From the NCBI GenBank assembly GCA_003278895.1, contig QCCO01000001.1, positions 146,566-210,565 of the forward strand: DNA of 64,000 bases. The letters run 5' to 3'. A program made the position numbers and the translations under genes. The notes beneath the pieces were generated by a model, which saw only the letters and a program-made list of their open reading frames with translations, had not been told where the DNA came from and ran no database searches. This stretch comes from Prochlorococcus sp. AG-347-L19 (GTDB lineage: Bacteria > Cyanobacteriota > Cyanobacteriia > PCC-6307 > Cyanobiaceae). Each line of letters starts with the position of its first letter. The stretch's first letter is position 1. This document shows positions 10,454-20,970 of this stretch, piece after piece.

Positions 10454-10612
10454 ATGAATGACTCATTTGCTTCCACCAACCAGAATACAGAAATAGATTC
10501 TATTAATTCATATTTCGAGTGTATTACTGAATGCAGTATTGTGGATGGTCATCAAGAATGTATTACTCGTTGTTTAGAAGTCCATTTAAAGGGAGGTGAT
10601 CTAAATGAATAA
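10454..10612 (+). CDS. 52-aa twin-CX3C microprotein
   Basis: MNDSFASTNQNTEIDSINSYFECITECSIVDGHQECITRCLEVHLKGGDLNE. Confidence 0.6.
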   Translation: MNDSFASTNQNTEIDSINSYFECITECSIVDGHQECITRCLEVHLKGGDLNE

Positions 10613-10757
10613 AAAAAATTCACCTCAAAGGAAAACAACTTTAAAATGGAACTCAAATGGAGAGCTTTCCGAAATTGATATGTTAAGAATTTTAGAAAAG
10701 TTATCATCAAATGATCTTAATCAATGCGATTTAACATGCGATTCTGATCAATTTTAA
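10605..10757 (+). CDS. 50-aa microprotein overlapping preceding ORF
   Basis: MNKKNSPQRKTTLKWNSNGELSEIDMLRILEKLSSNDLNQCDLTCDSDQF; 8-nt overlap with 10454 ORF. Confidence 0.55.
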   Translation: MNKKNSPQRKTTLKWNSNGELSEIDMLRILEKLSSNDLNQCDLTCDSDQF

Positions 10758-11009
10758 AATTAATTATTTCTAGATCTTTTAAAAACATTAATTACTCAAA
10801 ATCTAATTCTAATATCAAAAAAATATTTCTATTAAGCCGCATTTTAATAATCTGAAGTCAGACTTGATTTTAAAATTTCTTTTTCAATATTTTTAAAAAA
10901 GCTGCTGATGCAAAACAGCTTACAGGATTTTAAGATATCAATTTTTAATTAACCAGATTTCAATGAAGATTTAGAACATTTTCACAATAACTTACGTTTT
11001 TTAAAAAAA

Positions 11010-11150
11010 TTAATTTTTAGAACTCCTACCTTTTTTTAAGAATGTTGTATTAATTTCTTTTTTTGTTAGTTGAATCGGTTTCACTAAACCTGAATCACCA
11101 TGAGTTGGACAATAATAAGTCATTAGCATCCACTTTTTTTCTTCATCCAT
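11010..11150 (-). CDS. 46-aa hypothetical microprotein
   Basis: MDEEKKWMLMTYYCPTHGDSGLVKPIQLTKKEINTTFLKKGRSSKN. Confidence 0.45.
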   Translation of the reverse strand: MDEEKKWMLMTYYCPTHGDSGLVKPIQLTKKEINTTFLKKGRSSKN

Positions 11151-11338
11151 AATTAATTTCTCATAAATAATGATTAAGTAAATAGGATGAATTATGAAAA
11201 AATTGATTTTTTTTAATCTTTTTTTCTTTTTTACTTAATAATTGATAAAAATTTTGAATCTATTCTCACAAAATAGATATAAATACGCATGACTTTAAAA
11301 AAAAATCCTGCTATTTATAAATAAATTCAAAATTATTC

Positions 11339-11470
11339 ATGTCCCTAGAATCTATAATGATGGTAGTTGCTCCAATCTGTCTTTTTACGGTAGGAGTTAT
11401 TGTTTTACCAATTTTAGTAAAGCCGCGTAAACAATCTGGTTTACCTAAGAGATATATACGCGGTCTTTAA
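11339..11470 (+). CDS. 43-aa membrane microprotein
   Basis: MSLESIMMVVAPICLFTVGVIVLPILVKPRKQSGLPKRYIRGL. Confidence 0.5.
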   Translation: MSLESIMMVVAPICLFTVGVIVLPILVKPRKQSGLPKRYIRGL

Positions 11471-11717
11471 ATTAGTTAAGCTTTAAACAAGAGTAAAGAC
11501 AAGCAGAATAAAAAGAAATAAAGAAAGAGATAATTAATAAGATTGCGATAAAAAAATAAAATAAAAATGTTTAGCACAAATAGTTTTATTTGAAGATGAA
11601 ATTGAAATCATAAAATCTTTATCGAAAAAATTATAAATTCTTTTCATTATGCGATCCTGTGATGGATAATAGAATATATAAATTCACTTTTATTTAGCAA
11701 AATTCTTAACCAAAAAT

Positions 11718-12884
11718 TTGATTAATATAAAATTTTCAGGTCTTAAAGGCCGAGCGCTTGTAATAGAAGATAAAGATATTCCAAGCATAAAAGAATTCCA
11801 GAATGTTATTCCAGATCACTACTTTAAGAGCAATACCAAAACTTCTTTGAGATATCTTTTACAATCAGTTTTAATTCAAGCATTAGTAGTTGGGATAGGG
11901 TTATCTATTCCATTTACTCCAAAAATGATCCCAATTTGGATTGTTTATGCATTAATATCTGGTACCACTGCAATGGGATTCTGGGTAATTGCCCATGAAT
12001 GTGGGCATGGAGCATTCTCTAAAAACAAGACATTGGAATCCATAACTGGTTATTTACTTCATTCACTACTTCTAGTGCCTTATTTTTCTTGGCAGCGTTC
12101 TCATGCAGTTCATCATCGATTCACAAATAACATAACCAATGGAGAAACTCACGTCCCTCTAGTCATTAAAGGGAATGGAGTTACAGAAAAAGTTGGAGGT
12201 GAAAAAGAATTACATTTTTCAAATTCCTTAGGTAAAAAAAATTATGGAATTCTTCAACTTTTTTTACATCTAATATTTGGCTGGCCTGCTTATTTACTTA
12301 CCGGAAGTACAGGGGGGATTAAATATGGTACTTCAAATCATTTTTGGCCAATTAAACCATTTTCTAAGGCATTATGGCCATCAATATGGGCCAAGAAAGT
12401 TTGGATATCAGATATTGGTGTAGGTTTGACATTAGTGGTGAATGTTTATTTAGTTTTCAAGTATGGATTATTTCCAGTAATTGCTCTGTATTTTGGCCCT
12501 TTATTAGTGGTTAATTGTTGGTTAGTAGTTTATACATGGCTTCATCATACAGATTCAGATGTACCTCATCTTTCAAATACTGAATTTTCCTATATGAGAG
12601 GAGCATTTCTATCTATTGATAGGCCATACGGTAGAATCCTTAATTTTCTTCACCATAATATAGGTTCTAGCCATGTCGTTCATCATGTATGTCCAACGAT
12701 CCCTCATTATCATGCAAAAAGGGCAACTGTCTTAATTAAAAAAGCATTTAAAAAAGCATATCTTTTTAATCCTGATCCAATACACAAAGCTCTATGGAAT
12801 ATTGCTTGTAATTGCGTTGCTGTTAAGTCAGACATTAAGAGAGGAAGATATATATGGCAATCTTCATACAAAATAGTGGATTAA
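11718..12884 (+). CDS. acyl-lipid desaturase (delta-12/DesA-like)
   Basis: HECGHGAF, HAVHHRF, HVVHH boxes and C-terminal HYHAKRATVLIKKAF. Confidence 0.85.
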   Translation: MINIKFSGLKGRALVIEDKDIPSIKEFQNVIPDHYFKSNTKTSLRYLLQSVLIQALVVGIGLSIPFTPKMIPIWIVYALISGTTAMGFWVIAHECGHGAFSKNKTLESITGYLLHSLLLVPYFSWQRSHAVHHRFTNNITNGETHVPLVIKGNGVTEKVGGEKELHFSNSLGKKNYGILQLFLHLIFGWPAYLLTGSTGGIKYGTSNHFWPIKPFSKALWPSIWAKKVWISDIGVGLTLVVNVYLVFKYGLFPVIALYFGPLLVVNCWLVVYTWLHHTDSDVPHLSNTEFSYMRGAFLSIDRPYGRILNFLHHNIGSSHVVHHVCPTIPHYHAKRATVLIKKAFKKAYLFNPDPIHKALWNIACNCVAVKSDIKRGRYIWQSSYKIVD

Positions 12885-13001
12885 AAAGACAATAAACATT
12901 AATTCTTTATCACATTAATTTACGCAAATCTGAAAAGAATATAAAAGAATTAGCAATAACAAAATTTTCATCTTAGAAATTTATTTAGAAATAAAAATCT
13001 T

Positions 13002-13163
13002 ATGAGTGGTGACAATTTGCATGGTAAACAGCCTATTAAATTTTATTCGGAAAAAATAACTCTTACAAAAGTTGAATTATTAGAAAGACAGTTGAGCTTA
13101 GGCGAAAAAATTTCAGATTTAGATCAAAAACATAAAGAGTGGAGCAAAAAACTGTTAGGTTAA
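13002..13163 (+). CDS. 53-aa hypothetical microprotein
   Basis: MSGDNLHGKQPIKFYSEKITLTKVELLERQLSLGEKISDLDQKHKEWSKKLLG. Confidence 0.5.
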   Translation: MSGDNLHGKQPIKFYSEKITLTKVELLERQLSLGEKISDLDQKHKEWSKKLLG

Positions 13164-13456
13164 TCAACTAACATTATGAATATTCATAACTTATTTATAT
13201 CTATTTTTGTATTTGAATTATTAAGAAACTTTTCTGTAAATTATTGAAAAATTATTTTCAAGGAAGTGTTTTTGAAAAAATACCCCATGCTCACCACTGG
13301 CACTCCCAATTTCCAATACTGAACCTTTTTTTATGAATCTGGATAATACATTACCAATGCAATCTCTGTTTCTTTGAGTTGCCGAAAAAAAAGTCTATTA
13401 TCCAAAATAAAAAAAATTGAGCGTTTCAGAACAAAGAATAATTCTAAAATCCTTCG

Positions 13457-13621
13457 TTATTTAACTTTTCTCAATTTTGGAGCCTTAAAAAACATAATTT
13501 TAAGACTAAAAAACAATATTGAAATTGTAAGAGCAGGCAAAATGTAAATTATTAAATCAGAACTAATCAGAGATGGAATTCTTCCAAAAATTAAATGCAT
13601 GTAATAAGTCGCAAATGACAT
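13457..13621 (-). CDS. 54-aa membrane microprotein
   Basis: MSFATYYMHLIFGRIPSLISSDLIIYILPALTISILFFSLKIMFFKAPKLRKVK. Confidence 0.45.
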   Translation of the reverse strand: MSFATYYMHLIFGRIPSLISSDLIIYILPALTISILFFSLKIMFFKAPKLRKVK

Positions 13622-13707
13622 AAATTCATATAGATCTAATATATTAATAGCAATTATTTAAATTCTAAAAATCTAATTTTATTAAAAAACTAAAAATTCT
13701 AAAAAAA

Positions 13708-13741
13708 AAGAGTCAGCCTGTATCCCTACTAGCTGACTCTT
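13708..13741 (-). terminator. Rho-independent terminator (reads on minus strand)
   Basis: 10-bp perfect stem AAGAGTCAGC/GCTGACTCTT with flanking A-run 13700-13709 (U-run on minus transcript). Confidence 0.6.
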
Positions 13742-13984
13742 AGAATATATTAATTTAAATTACCTTTAAATGAGGATTTAAATTTAAAAGAAAAAGATAA
13801 AAATTTATATTTTTTCTTTTAATTTTGAAGATATAAGAATAAAAGAAATAAAAATTATATGGTAAGTATTGATACATAAATGTAGCAGTTTTTTGGAGAA
13901 TACCAGACTAGTTGGGTTTTTTTAACTTTTTTCTTTACATTAATAAATAAATATGTTATATTTTTTAACAATTACTTTAACAAA

Positions 13985-14092
13985 ATGACTCCAGAAGCAG
14001 AACGTTTTAATGGTTGGGCAGCTATGTTAGGCTTCGTTGCCGCTGTCGGCGCATACGTAACAACAGGTCAAATTATTCCAGGCTGGTTCTAA
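13985..14092 (+). CDS. hli: high-light-inducible (Hli) protein, 35 aa
   Basis: MTPEAERFNGWAAMLGFVAAVGAYVTTGQIIPGWF. Confidence 0.85.
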   Translation: MTPEAERFNGWAAMLGFVAAVGAYVTTGQIIPGWF

Positions 14093-14232
14093 TGAAAAAC
14101 AACGAATCAAAAATAGTTGAAAAAGAAAAAATCATTGCTGAAAAACTTAATGGTAGATTTGCAATGGTTGGTTTTATTGCTTTAATTGGAGCTTATTTAA
14201 CAACAGGTCAAATTATACCTGGTTTTATCTAA
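14092..14232 (+). CDS. hli: high-light-inducible (Hli) protein, 46 aa, coupled to preceding hli (TAATG overlap)
   Basis: MKNNESKIVEKEKIIAEKLNGRFAMVGFIALIGAYLTTGQIIPGFI; ORF track start 14014 is upstream in-frame and unlikely. Confidence 0.85.
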   Translation: MKNNESKIVEKEKIIAEKLNGRFAMVGFIALIGAYLTTGQIIPGFI

Positions 14233-14621
14233 CAAAAAAATCTTTTTTTTCTAAAGAATCTAAATTTAAATTAGGTTCTTTTTTTATGGATTTTTTTACA
14301 TTTTTATATTAAATTTTTACTATTTGATATTTGAACAATATTATCTGATAGAAAAAATTGTTAAAAATTAAAGTAAAATTTTTATTGCAACTTTTAAAGT
14401 AAGACTTCTATAGATTTTTTGTTTAAAGGTTATCTATTCAAACCAAATAGGGTTATAAATAAAAATATTAAAGGATTAAATTTTTATTTAAAAAGGAGCA
14501 ATAATAACCGAATATAAAAATTCGATTAAAGTCAAAATATTAATTAGATTATTTTTTCTTTTTTAAAAATTAAATTTAATTATTAAGAGATGCTATCGTT
14601 ATCGAGATAATCGAGGATTTA

Positions 14622-14750
14622 ATGAGAGTAAAGCTTGAACCGGAGACAGCTTTTATAGGCAAAAAATTTGCCTTGATATTCCTAGGAATAATATTTAGCC
14701 TAAATGCTATAACTTTTATTTGGTTTTTCTTATTTTCAAATTTAAAATAA
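14622..14750 (+). CDS. 42-aa membrane microprotein
   Basis: MRVKLEPETAFIGKKFALIFLGIIFSLNAITFIWFFLFSNLK. Confidence 0.5.
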   Translation: MRVKLEPETAFIGKKFALIFLGIIFSLNAITFIWFFLFSNLK

Positions 14751-14851
14751 ATTATTACTAAAACAACTAGGTTGTTAATTTAGAAAAAATTCTAAACTTG
14801 ATATTTAAAAAACTCTAAGAATACAATTTTTTTTAAAAAGTAGTCTAGATA

Positions 14852-15058
14852 CTAAAAAATTCCTGGAATTATTTGTCCTGTTGATATGTAGGCCCCTAAA
14901 AGTGCAACGAAACCAACCATAGCCCATCTGCCATTTACTTTTTCTGCATTTTGAGGGTACCCATCGTAAGATACTGTTTCATCAATATAAGGCCTAGTTT
15001 CTGATGGGAACATATTCTGTCTTCCACCTGATTCTGTAGTCACTCCTGATTTTGTCAT
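14852..15058 (-). CDS. hli: high-light-inducible (Hli) protein, 68 aa
   Basis: EKVNGRWAMVGFVALLGAYISTGQIIPGIF. Confidence 0.9.
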   Translation of the reverse strand: MTKSGVTTESGGRQNMFPSETRPYIDETVSYDGYPQNAEKVNGRWAMVGFVALLGAYISTGQIIPGIF

Positions 15059-15257
15059 TGAAAAGAAATTAATTGTTAACTAAAGTAACACAATTATTAA
15101 CTTATGTAAACCATGACCTTTAACGATTTGGCTCAAAATATTTACAGGTCAATAAGTGACATTACTGTTTAAAAAATTAGCAGGGGGTAATTTGTTAACT
15201 AAATCACTTTTTTTATCAAATTTACGGGTAAATAGCCAAAGATAAGCATTTATACTC

Positions 15258-15384
15258 ACAATAAGTAATTTTACTTAGTAAGCTAAATATAGCATTTAGG
15301 AAGTGCTTAGCTGGTTAAAACAGAAAATCTGCATTTAACTAGGTCGTCATGAGCTTGCAGGTGGGATACTTGCAAGCTTTTTTA
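15258..15384 (+). ncRNA. candidate small RNA with intrinsic terminator
   Basis: -10-like TATACT at ~15251; hairpins TAAGTA/TACTTA and CTGGTTAAA/TTTAACTAG (inner CAGA/TCTG); terminator AGCTTGCA/TGCAAGCT + T-run at 15352-15383; no ORF. Confidence 0.6.
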
Positions 15385-15519
15385 ATTTAAAGATCAAGCA
15401 AATAAAATAACAAATTATGTAATTTGTATTTTCTAATAATTTCTATCGAAAAATTTTAGGAATATAGCATCTGTCAAAATCCTATTTTGTTGCTAAATAA
15501 TAAATAAACTAAAAAACGT

Positions 15520-15621
15520 ATGTCTTTAGACTTTATTTTAATTCCTTTTTGTATTTTAATAATCATTTTTCTGTTAAATAGAGAAAATAAAATATACAAA
15601 AGGGGGCAAAAAGCTAAGTAG
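15520..15621 (+). CDS. 33-aa membrane microprotein
   Basis: MSLDFILIPFCILIIIFLLNRENKIYKRGQKAK. Confidence 0.4.
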   Translation: MSLDFILIPFCILIIIFLLNRENKIYKRGQKAK

Positions 15622-15745
15622 CTAAAATATTTAGAAGAACCTCTTTAAGAATCTACAAAAACATTATTATTTTTCCTTTTATAAACTTATCAAAAAAATC
15701 TGCCAGTCCAAGGTCGCTGCGAATTGAAGTGATTTCTAAGAAATA

Positions 15746-15865
15746 CTAAGCTGAGTTTTTCCTAAAAATTAATTCTTCCCAATATAATCTGGAACTATTG
15801 ATCTGCTCCAATTTTTGTATGCAATGCTTACATTGGCAATCTTTAAATAAAGCTTTATTTTTCAT
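15746..15865 (-). CDS. 39-aa Cys-containing microprotein
   Basis: MKNKALFKDCQCKHCIQKLEQINSSRLYWEELIFRKNSA. Confidence 0.4.
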   Translation of the reverse strand: MKNKALFKDCQCKHCIQKLEQINSSRLYWEELIFRKNSA

Positions 15866-16079
15866 TAATTTTCTCTTTCTTTAAAAGAAACACATAATCA
15901 AATATTTTCAAGTCTATTTAATTATTTTATAAGTGATGTAAGCTGAATAAAGTAAAGATTTGATTAGGAAGAGAATTTTAATCCTATAGTTTTAATGGAT
16001 TAAAAAAAGAGTAAAAAGTAGTAAAGTAACTGCCTTAGTTGTCTTCTTATCTTGAGGAGTGAGTATGTAATAAAAATAA

Positions 16080-17267
16080 CTAAATTTTATTGGATCTACG
16101 CAATAAATGAGTTCCAAAACCCAAAAAAATAAAGACAGGAATCCAGGCAGATAAAAATGGGGTTATTAGTCCAATTATTCCCATAGAACTAAATACAAAG
16201 CATGTTAAATAATATAAAAAAATAAGTATTATGCTTAATCCAAATCCTTGACTTTTAGAAGATCTAATATTTTGTTTTATTCCCAAAGTACTTCCAATAA
16301 GAGAAAAAACTATACAAGAAATAGGTAAAGTTATCTTTTCGTAAATTCTAACTTTCATCTTTCGAGATTCTTTAATATTTCCAGCCATCGCATACATTCT
16401 CTCGGCTTTCCTAGCTTCAGCGATTGTCATATTTTTCGCATCATTTGGGATAGCAGCTAACTTAGAAGGACCATTATCTAAAGGGTATTTATAAGTATCA
16501 AATGAAATGGTAGATAATGACCCTTCGTCGTTGGTAATAATCATTTCTCCATTACTAAACTCCCAATTATTTAATTGATCAATAAATTTGCCATTATCTG
16601 CTGCTATTAAAATTTTTGTCCCTTTTTTAGATAGATCAACAACAGTTACTTCATACATAACATTTTCAAGGAATCTTCTTGCATAAAAAATATGGGTTAA
16701 GTGGGAAGCATTATCAATTGGTTTATTAGTATTGGGATCTATTATTGACCCGTATTTCGAGAAAGAGATATTATATTTTCCTTTTTCTGTTTTTATAGAT
16801 TTACCTATACTATTCTGCATAATATCCGCAGCGACACGATTAGATATTGGTACCAAATTATCATTAAAAATAAAGGTTAGTATTGTCATAAAAAGTGCGA
16901 GTGATAAAGATGGCAGAATTATACGGAAGTTATTAATTCCCAGACTTTTTAAAGCTAATATTTCTGAATTTGAGGAAAGATTTCCATAAGTTAACAGGCA
17001 TGTAAGCAAAACTGACATAGGAAATGCAAGTACCAAAAAACCAGGCAAGCTCAAGAAAAAAATTTTTAAAGCTACTACAATTGGCAGTCCAAACTCAACG
17101 ATTTTCCGTATCAGATCAAACATCACTCCAACAGATAGTGATACGATAGTGAAAGCAGAAATCGCAAAAAATAAAATTGGTATTAATTTCGAAATTATCC
17201 ACCTATCAAGAAGTGGAATTCTTTTAAATGTTGAATTAAATTTTTGCAAATATTTTATATTTTTCAA
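16080..17267 (-). CDS. LptF/LptG (YjgP/YjgQ) family permease
   Basis: LLDRWIISKLIPILFFAISAFTIVSLSVGVMFDLIRKIVEFG... C-terminal TM bundle. Confidence 0.85.
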   Translation of the reverse strand: MKNIKYLQKFNSTFKRIPLLDRWIISKLIPILFFAISAFTIVSLSVGVMFDLIRKIVEFGLPIVVALKIFFLSLPGFLVLAFPMSVLLTCLLTYGNLSSNSEILALKSLGINNFRIILPSLSLALFMTILTFIFNDNLVPISNRVAADIMQNSIGKSIKTEKGKYNISFSKYGSIIDPNTNKPIDNASHLTHIFYARRFLENVMYEVTVVDLSKKGTKILIAADNGKFIDQLNNWEFSNGEMIITNDEGSLSTISFDTYKYPLDNGPSKLAAIPNDAKNMTIAEARKAERMYAMAGNIKESRKMKVRIYEKITLPISCIVFSLIGSTLGIKQNIRSSKSQGFGLSIILIFLYYLTCFVFSSMGIIGLITPFLSAWIPVFIFLGFGTHLLRRSNKI

Positions 17268-19006
17268 GAGGAAATTTTTTGGTTAGAAGAAATTACTTCT
17301 ATTGGGAAAATATATACACTATTGGATCTACTGTAAGGGTTATCTCTTTTCCCATAAAGGATAGATTTTTTGTTGTAATTCATTGAATCAAAAAATACAT
17401 TATTTTCTTGAAAATAAGGATCCTCTATTAATTTAATCCTAACATTTTTATATTTAGTAATAAGCTCGTCCCCTTTCTTTAAATTTAATGAAAAGTTTTC
17501 AATCTCTTTTATGCTTTGAGAAACTAAAAGTCTTTTCCCAATAAAATCAAGTGGGACATATGTGTAGGGATCTTTTTTATTATAAGTAGCTCTTATTTCT
17601 GAAAAATCATTATATAAATAATGAGTATCACAATCAACTAAAGAAATCGTATTAGTTTGATTTTTAGCTGCAAACTCTCTGATTTTTATCGGTATTTCAT
17701 TAGTTTTAAGTGGATCAAATCGTAAATAAGATGAATAACATGACACTATCACTAAAAATGTGATGCAAATAATTGTTAATAATTTCTTGAAAAGAAAAAA
17801 TCTCGAAAACTTTTTTTCTAGGTCTAAGTAAATTATTTGCAAACCAACTGCTACTAAGAAGAAAATATAAGGCTGAATAAATAATGAATGCCTAGTTAAA
17901 CCAAATGATAGCTGTCCAAAACTAATCAAAAGAACTACAAATATTAAATTTATTATTGTTACATCTAATGCAAATTTTAGTGATTGAGATTTTTTATATG
18001 AAATAGAAATTTTTATATTATCCTTTAATCTTTTATAAACAGTATAGATACACAGAAATAATATTATAAATGAATTTGATAATGTAAGAATACTGATTTT
18101 AGAATATTGAGGTAAGAAGGCAAATGGAGTGAAAAAACCTCTATAGTCAAATGGAATTCTTTGCCCGCTATTAAAAGGTAGAAAAAATATAATTACCAGA
18201 AAAAATGTTAAAAAACCTAATTTATTGAATTTAATTAAAGCAATTAATTTATCCAATAAGAATTTTCTTCTTGAATTTATTGAAATTAATTTGATTTTAA
18301 AAATTCTCTTTAAGTAAAAATATAAATTATGAGAAAAAAAATGTACTAGAGAAGGATAACTTGTAATTAAAGACAAGCAAAAACCATATTTTGAAGCCTT
18401 ATTATGAAAAAATATTGTTGAAGAAATAGATAATAATGAACCATATATAAACCAAATAGAACTTCCCAAATGATATGTATAAGAATTTATAGAATAAAGA
18501 CCCAACAAGCCAAAAGAACAAATAAAGGATATATATTTTGATATACCTAAAAATTTAAGTGATTGATAAAAAAGCAACATCAATAAAATAAAAAAGAATA
18601 TGTTAACAAACGAGGCATATTCATAAAAGTCTCCAAAACCATCAGGTAAATATAATCCATATACAAAACCTGATAAAGGTGGATATGTCATTTTAAAAGA
18701 CAAAAAAAGTAGAGATCTAACAAAGTCGAAAGGAATTATCTCAGCAACTAAGGCTAATAAATATCTAAAAGGAGTAAATATTGAACCTGTTTTCCATATA
18801 TGACCAATCCAATGACCTCGCGAAAAAATTGAAGAATCAGTTAGATATTTATAAACATCGCTAGAATCACATTCGTGAAAGTGAAATACAGAAACAATTG
18901 AATGATTTATTAATGTTAGAAAAATAAATATTAAAATTATTATTTTTTCTTTACTATCAAGGATATTAGTAAGTTTTTTTAAAATAAACAATTGATTAAA
19001 TTGCAA
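17264..19006 (-). CDS. polytopic membrane protein (GT-C-like), hypothetical
   Basis: 580 aa, many TM segments; 4-nt overlap with LptF/G gene. Confidence 0.65.
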   Translation of the reverse strand: MQFNQLFILKKLTNILDSKEKIIILIFIFLTLINHSIVSVFHFHECDSSDVYKYLTDSSIFSRGHWIGHIWKTGSIFTPFRYLLALVAEIIPFDFVRSLLFLSFKMTYPPLSGFVYGLYLPDGFGDFYEYASFVNIFFFILLMLLFYQSLKFLGISKYISFICSFGLLGLYSINSYTYHLGSSIWFIYGSLLSISSTIFFHNKASKYGFCLSLITSYPSLVHFFSHNLYFYLKRIFKIKLISINSRRKFLLDKLIALIKFNKLGFLTFFLVIIFFLPFNSGQRIPFDYRGFFTPFAFLPQYSKISILTLSNSFIILFLCIYTVYKRLKDNIKISISYKKSQSLKFALDVTIINLIFVVLLISFGQLSFGLTRHSLFIQPYIFFLVAVGLQIIYLDLEKKFSRFFLFKKLLTIICITFLVIVSCYSSYLRFDPLKTNEIPIKIREFAAKNQTNTISLVDCDTHYLYNDFSEIRATYNKKDPYTYVPLDFIGKRLLVSQSIKEIENFSLNLKKGDELITKYKNVRIKLIEDPYFQENNVFFDSMNYNKKSILYGKRDNPYSRSNSVYIFPIEVISSNQKISS

Positions 19007-19084
19007 CTAACACTTTAAAAATAACTTAAAAATACATTGATTCAAAATTAATCACTAATTTTCTAGTTTTTATTAAGTCAAATA

Positions 19085-19180
19085 TTTATTGAATTGAATC
19101 CCCCTTTTTATTTGCTTTAACTTTTGGTGAAGTCTCAATTATGGGCACTACATACACCCTAAGCTTATTAACGAGAACTA
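19085..19180 (-). pseudogene. truncated copy of the small gene at 27556..27699
   Basis: 21-nt identity CTTTAACTTTTGGTGAAGTCT (19115-19135 vs 27582-27602) and similarity on both sides; encodes PIIETSPKVKANKKGGFN-like remnant. Confidence 0.6.
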
Positions 19181-19322
19181 TTACAGAAGGTCTTCAAAAT
19201 AAATAGTTTTTAAAGGAATAATGAATAACCAATTTTTATTAGATATAAAAAGATTTATAAGGAATTATTCTAATAGCATTTAATTATCAATCTAAGTTAG
19301 ATAGTAAGGGAATGAATTATCT

Positions 19323-19841
19323 TTAATCTATTCTTAAATCGTAATTATTCAATATTCTCCATATGTTTAATTCTTCATTAACGTATACCAAAGATATTTT
19401 GGATAATAAAATTTTTTTCCTTAGTTTAGGCATTCTTGAAATCAAAAGATCTTTATGATATTTTTTATGATTCCCATATGCGAGGCTTATATGTGGTTCA
19501 TAATCTTTTTTGCTAGCAAACTTAGATAATTTATAAATATTATTTCTTAAATTATTTAATTCAATAGATTTATTCGTTTTTATAAAAAATGATTTAAATT
19601 TTTCATCACTAAAATCAAATTTTTCTAAATTTAAAATTATTGCTTGATTTTTATTACTTAAATTTTTCAGATTTTTTAAAAAATCACAACCCAATTTTTC
19701 ATATGGACCGCATATTGTTAAATGGATATCAAACTTTGGACTTTTGAGAAATATTTGCACATTATCTTTAATTGAGTTTAGATATAAAGTGTCTTTTATG
19801 GAAAACTGTCCCCATATCCAATAGGCCTTACTGATCCTCAT
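19323..19841 (-). CDS. 2H phosphoesterase (2'-5' RNA ligase-like)
   Basis: Two HxT/S motifs: DIHLTICGPY and EPHISLAYG. Confidence 0.75.
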   Translation of the reverse strand: MRISKAYWIWGQFSIKDTLYLNSIKDNVQIFLKSPKFDIHLTICGPYEKLGCDFLKNLKNLSNKNQAIILNLEKFDFSDEKFKSFFIKTNKSIELNNLRNNIYKLSKFASKKDYEPHISLAYGNHKKYHKDLLISRMPKLRKKILLSKISLVYVNEELNIWRILNNYDLRID

Positions 19842-19962
19842 AAGAAAATTTATAACAGTAAAACTTTAATTTCGATTCAAAAATTTTAATTAGAAACATT
19901 TAGTCACTTAATATACTATTAAATAATTTAATCCCTTATATTTAAATTATTAATTATTAATA

Positions 19963-20958
19963 ATGTTTAGTGAGATTTTTAAATTAAAAGAACTTTCTGC
20001 AAAATTAGGTAATGATTTGTCTTTAATACAAGCCAGTGGAGGTAACACATCAATAAAATTAGATGGTAAATTATTAGTCAAAGCTTCTGGAAAGAAATTA
20101 AAAGATGCATTAAATGAAGATATATTTGTTTCTCTTGATTTAATAAAGATAAGAAATGAATTAGCAATAAATAAATCTAAAAAAGAACTTAATTTTAAAA
20201 ATATTTGTGGATCAAGTTTAAGAGCATCAATAGAAACTAGTCTGCATGCCATCATGCCATATAAGGTTGTCCTCCATACACATTCAGTTGATACAATTGC
20301 TATCACCTTATTGTCTAATTCATATAATTATTTAGATAAATTAATGAAGGATATTAATTGGAAATTTATACCTTATTTCAAACCAGGCATAACACTAGCT
20401 AAAGCAATCTCCAAGGAATTTCAAGACAATCCTACTCCTGCGAATGTTTTGGTACTTGCCAATCATGGGTTAGTTGTTGGAGAAGAATCAATTGAGAAAG
20501 CGGAAGCATTGCATAAAGAAATCATCTCAAGATTAAAACAGAAACTTAGGAAGCAAATAACTCCAAATATACAAAAATTAAATTCAATAATTAATAAAAT
20601 CCCAAATTCAAGACTTCCCACTTTTGAAGTGATACATAGTTTAGCGACAGATCGACAAAGCTTTAAATATGTACAAAATAATTCTCCTTTCCCAGATCAT
20701 TTAGTTTTTTGCGGGAGAAAGCCATTAATAATAAATAATGATTTCAGTTTTAAAGAAAATACATATGGGATTATCAAAGGACTAGGTGTGATATTGTTCG
20801 AGGATTCTAATATTGCGACAGAGGAAATGCTTAAAGCTCAAGCAGAAGTCTTCTTAAGAATACCTGAAAACAAAAATATAAATTTTTTATCGGATAAAGA
20901 TTGTGATGAAATCTTGAACTTAGAATCTGAAAAATATAGAAAGAAATTGTTTGTTTAA
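19963..20958 (+). CDS. class II aldolase/adducin-domain protein
   Basis: LIQASGGNTSIKLDGKLLVKASG; LHTHSVDTIAI; NHGLVVGEE. Confidence 0.85.
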   Translation: MFSEIFKLKELSAKLGNDLSLIQASGGNTSIKLDGKLLVKASGKKLKDALNEDIFVSLDLIKIRNELAINKSKKELNFKNICGSSLRASIETSLHAIMPYKVVLHTHSVDTIAITLLSNSYNYLDKLMKDINWKFIPYFKPGITLAKAISKEFQDNPTPANVLVLANHGLVVGEESIEKAEALHKEIISRLKQKLRKQITPNIQKLNSIINKIPNSRLPTFEVIHSLATDRQSFKYVQNNSPFPDHLVFCGRKPLIINNDFSFKENTYGIIKGLGVILFEDSNIATEEMLKAQAEVFLRIPENKNINFLSDKDCDEILNLESEKYRKKLFV

Positions 20959-20970
20959 AAAAACATAAAA

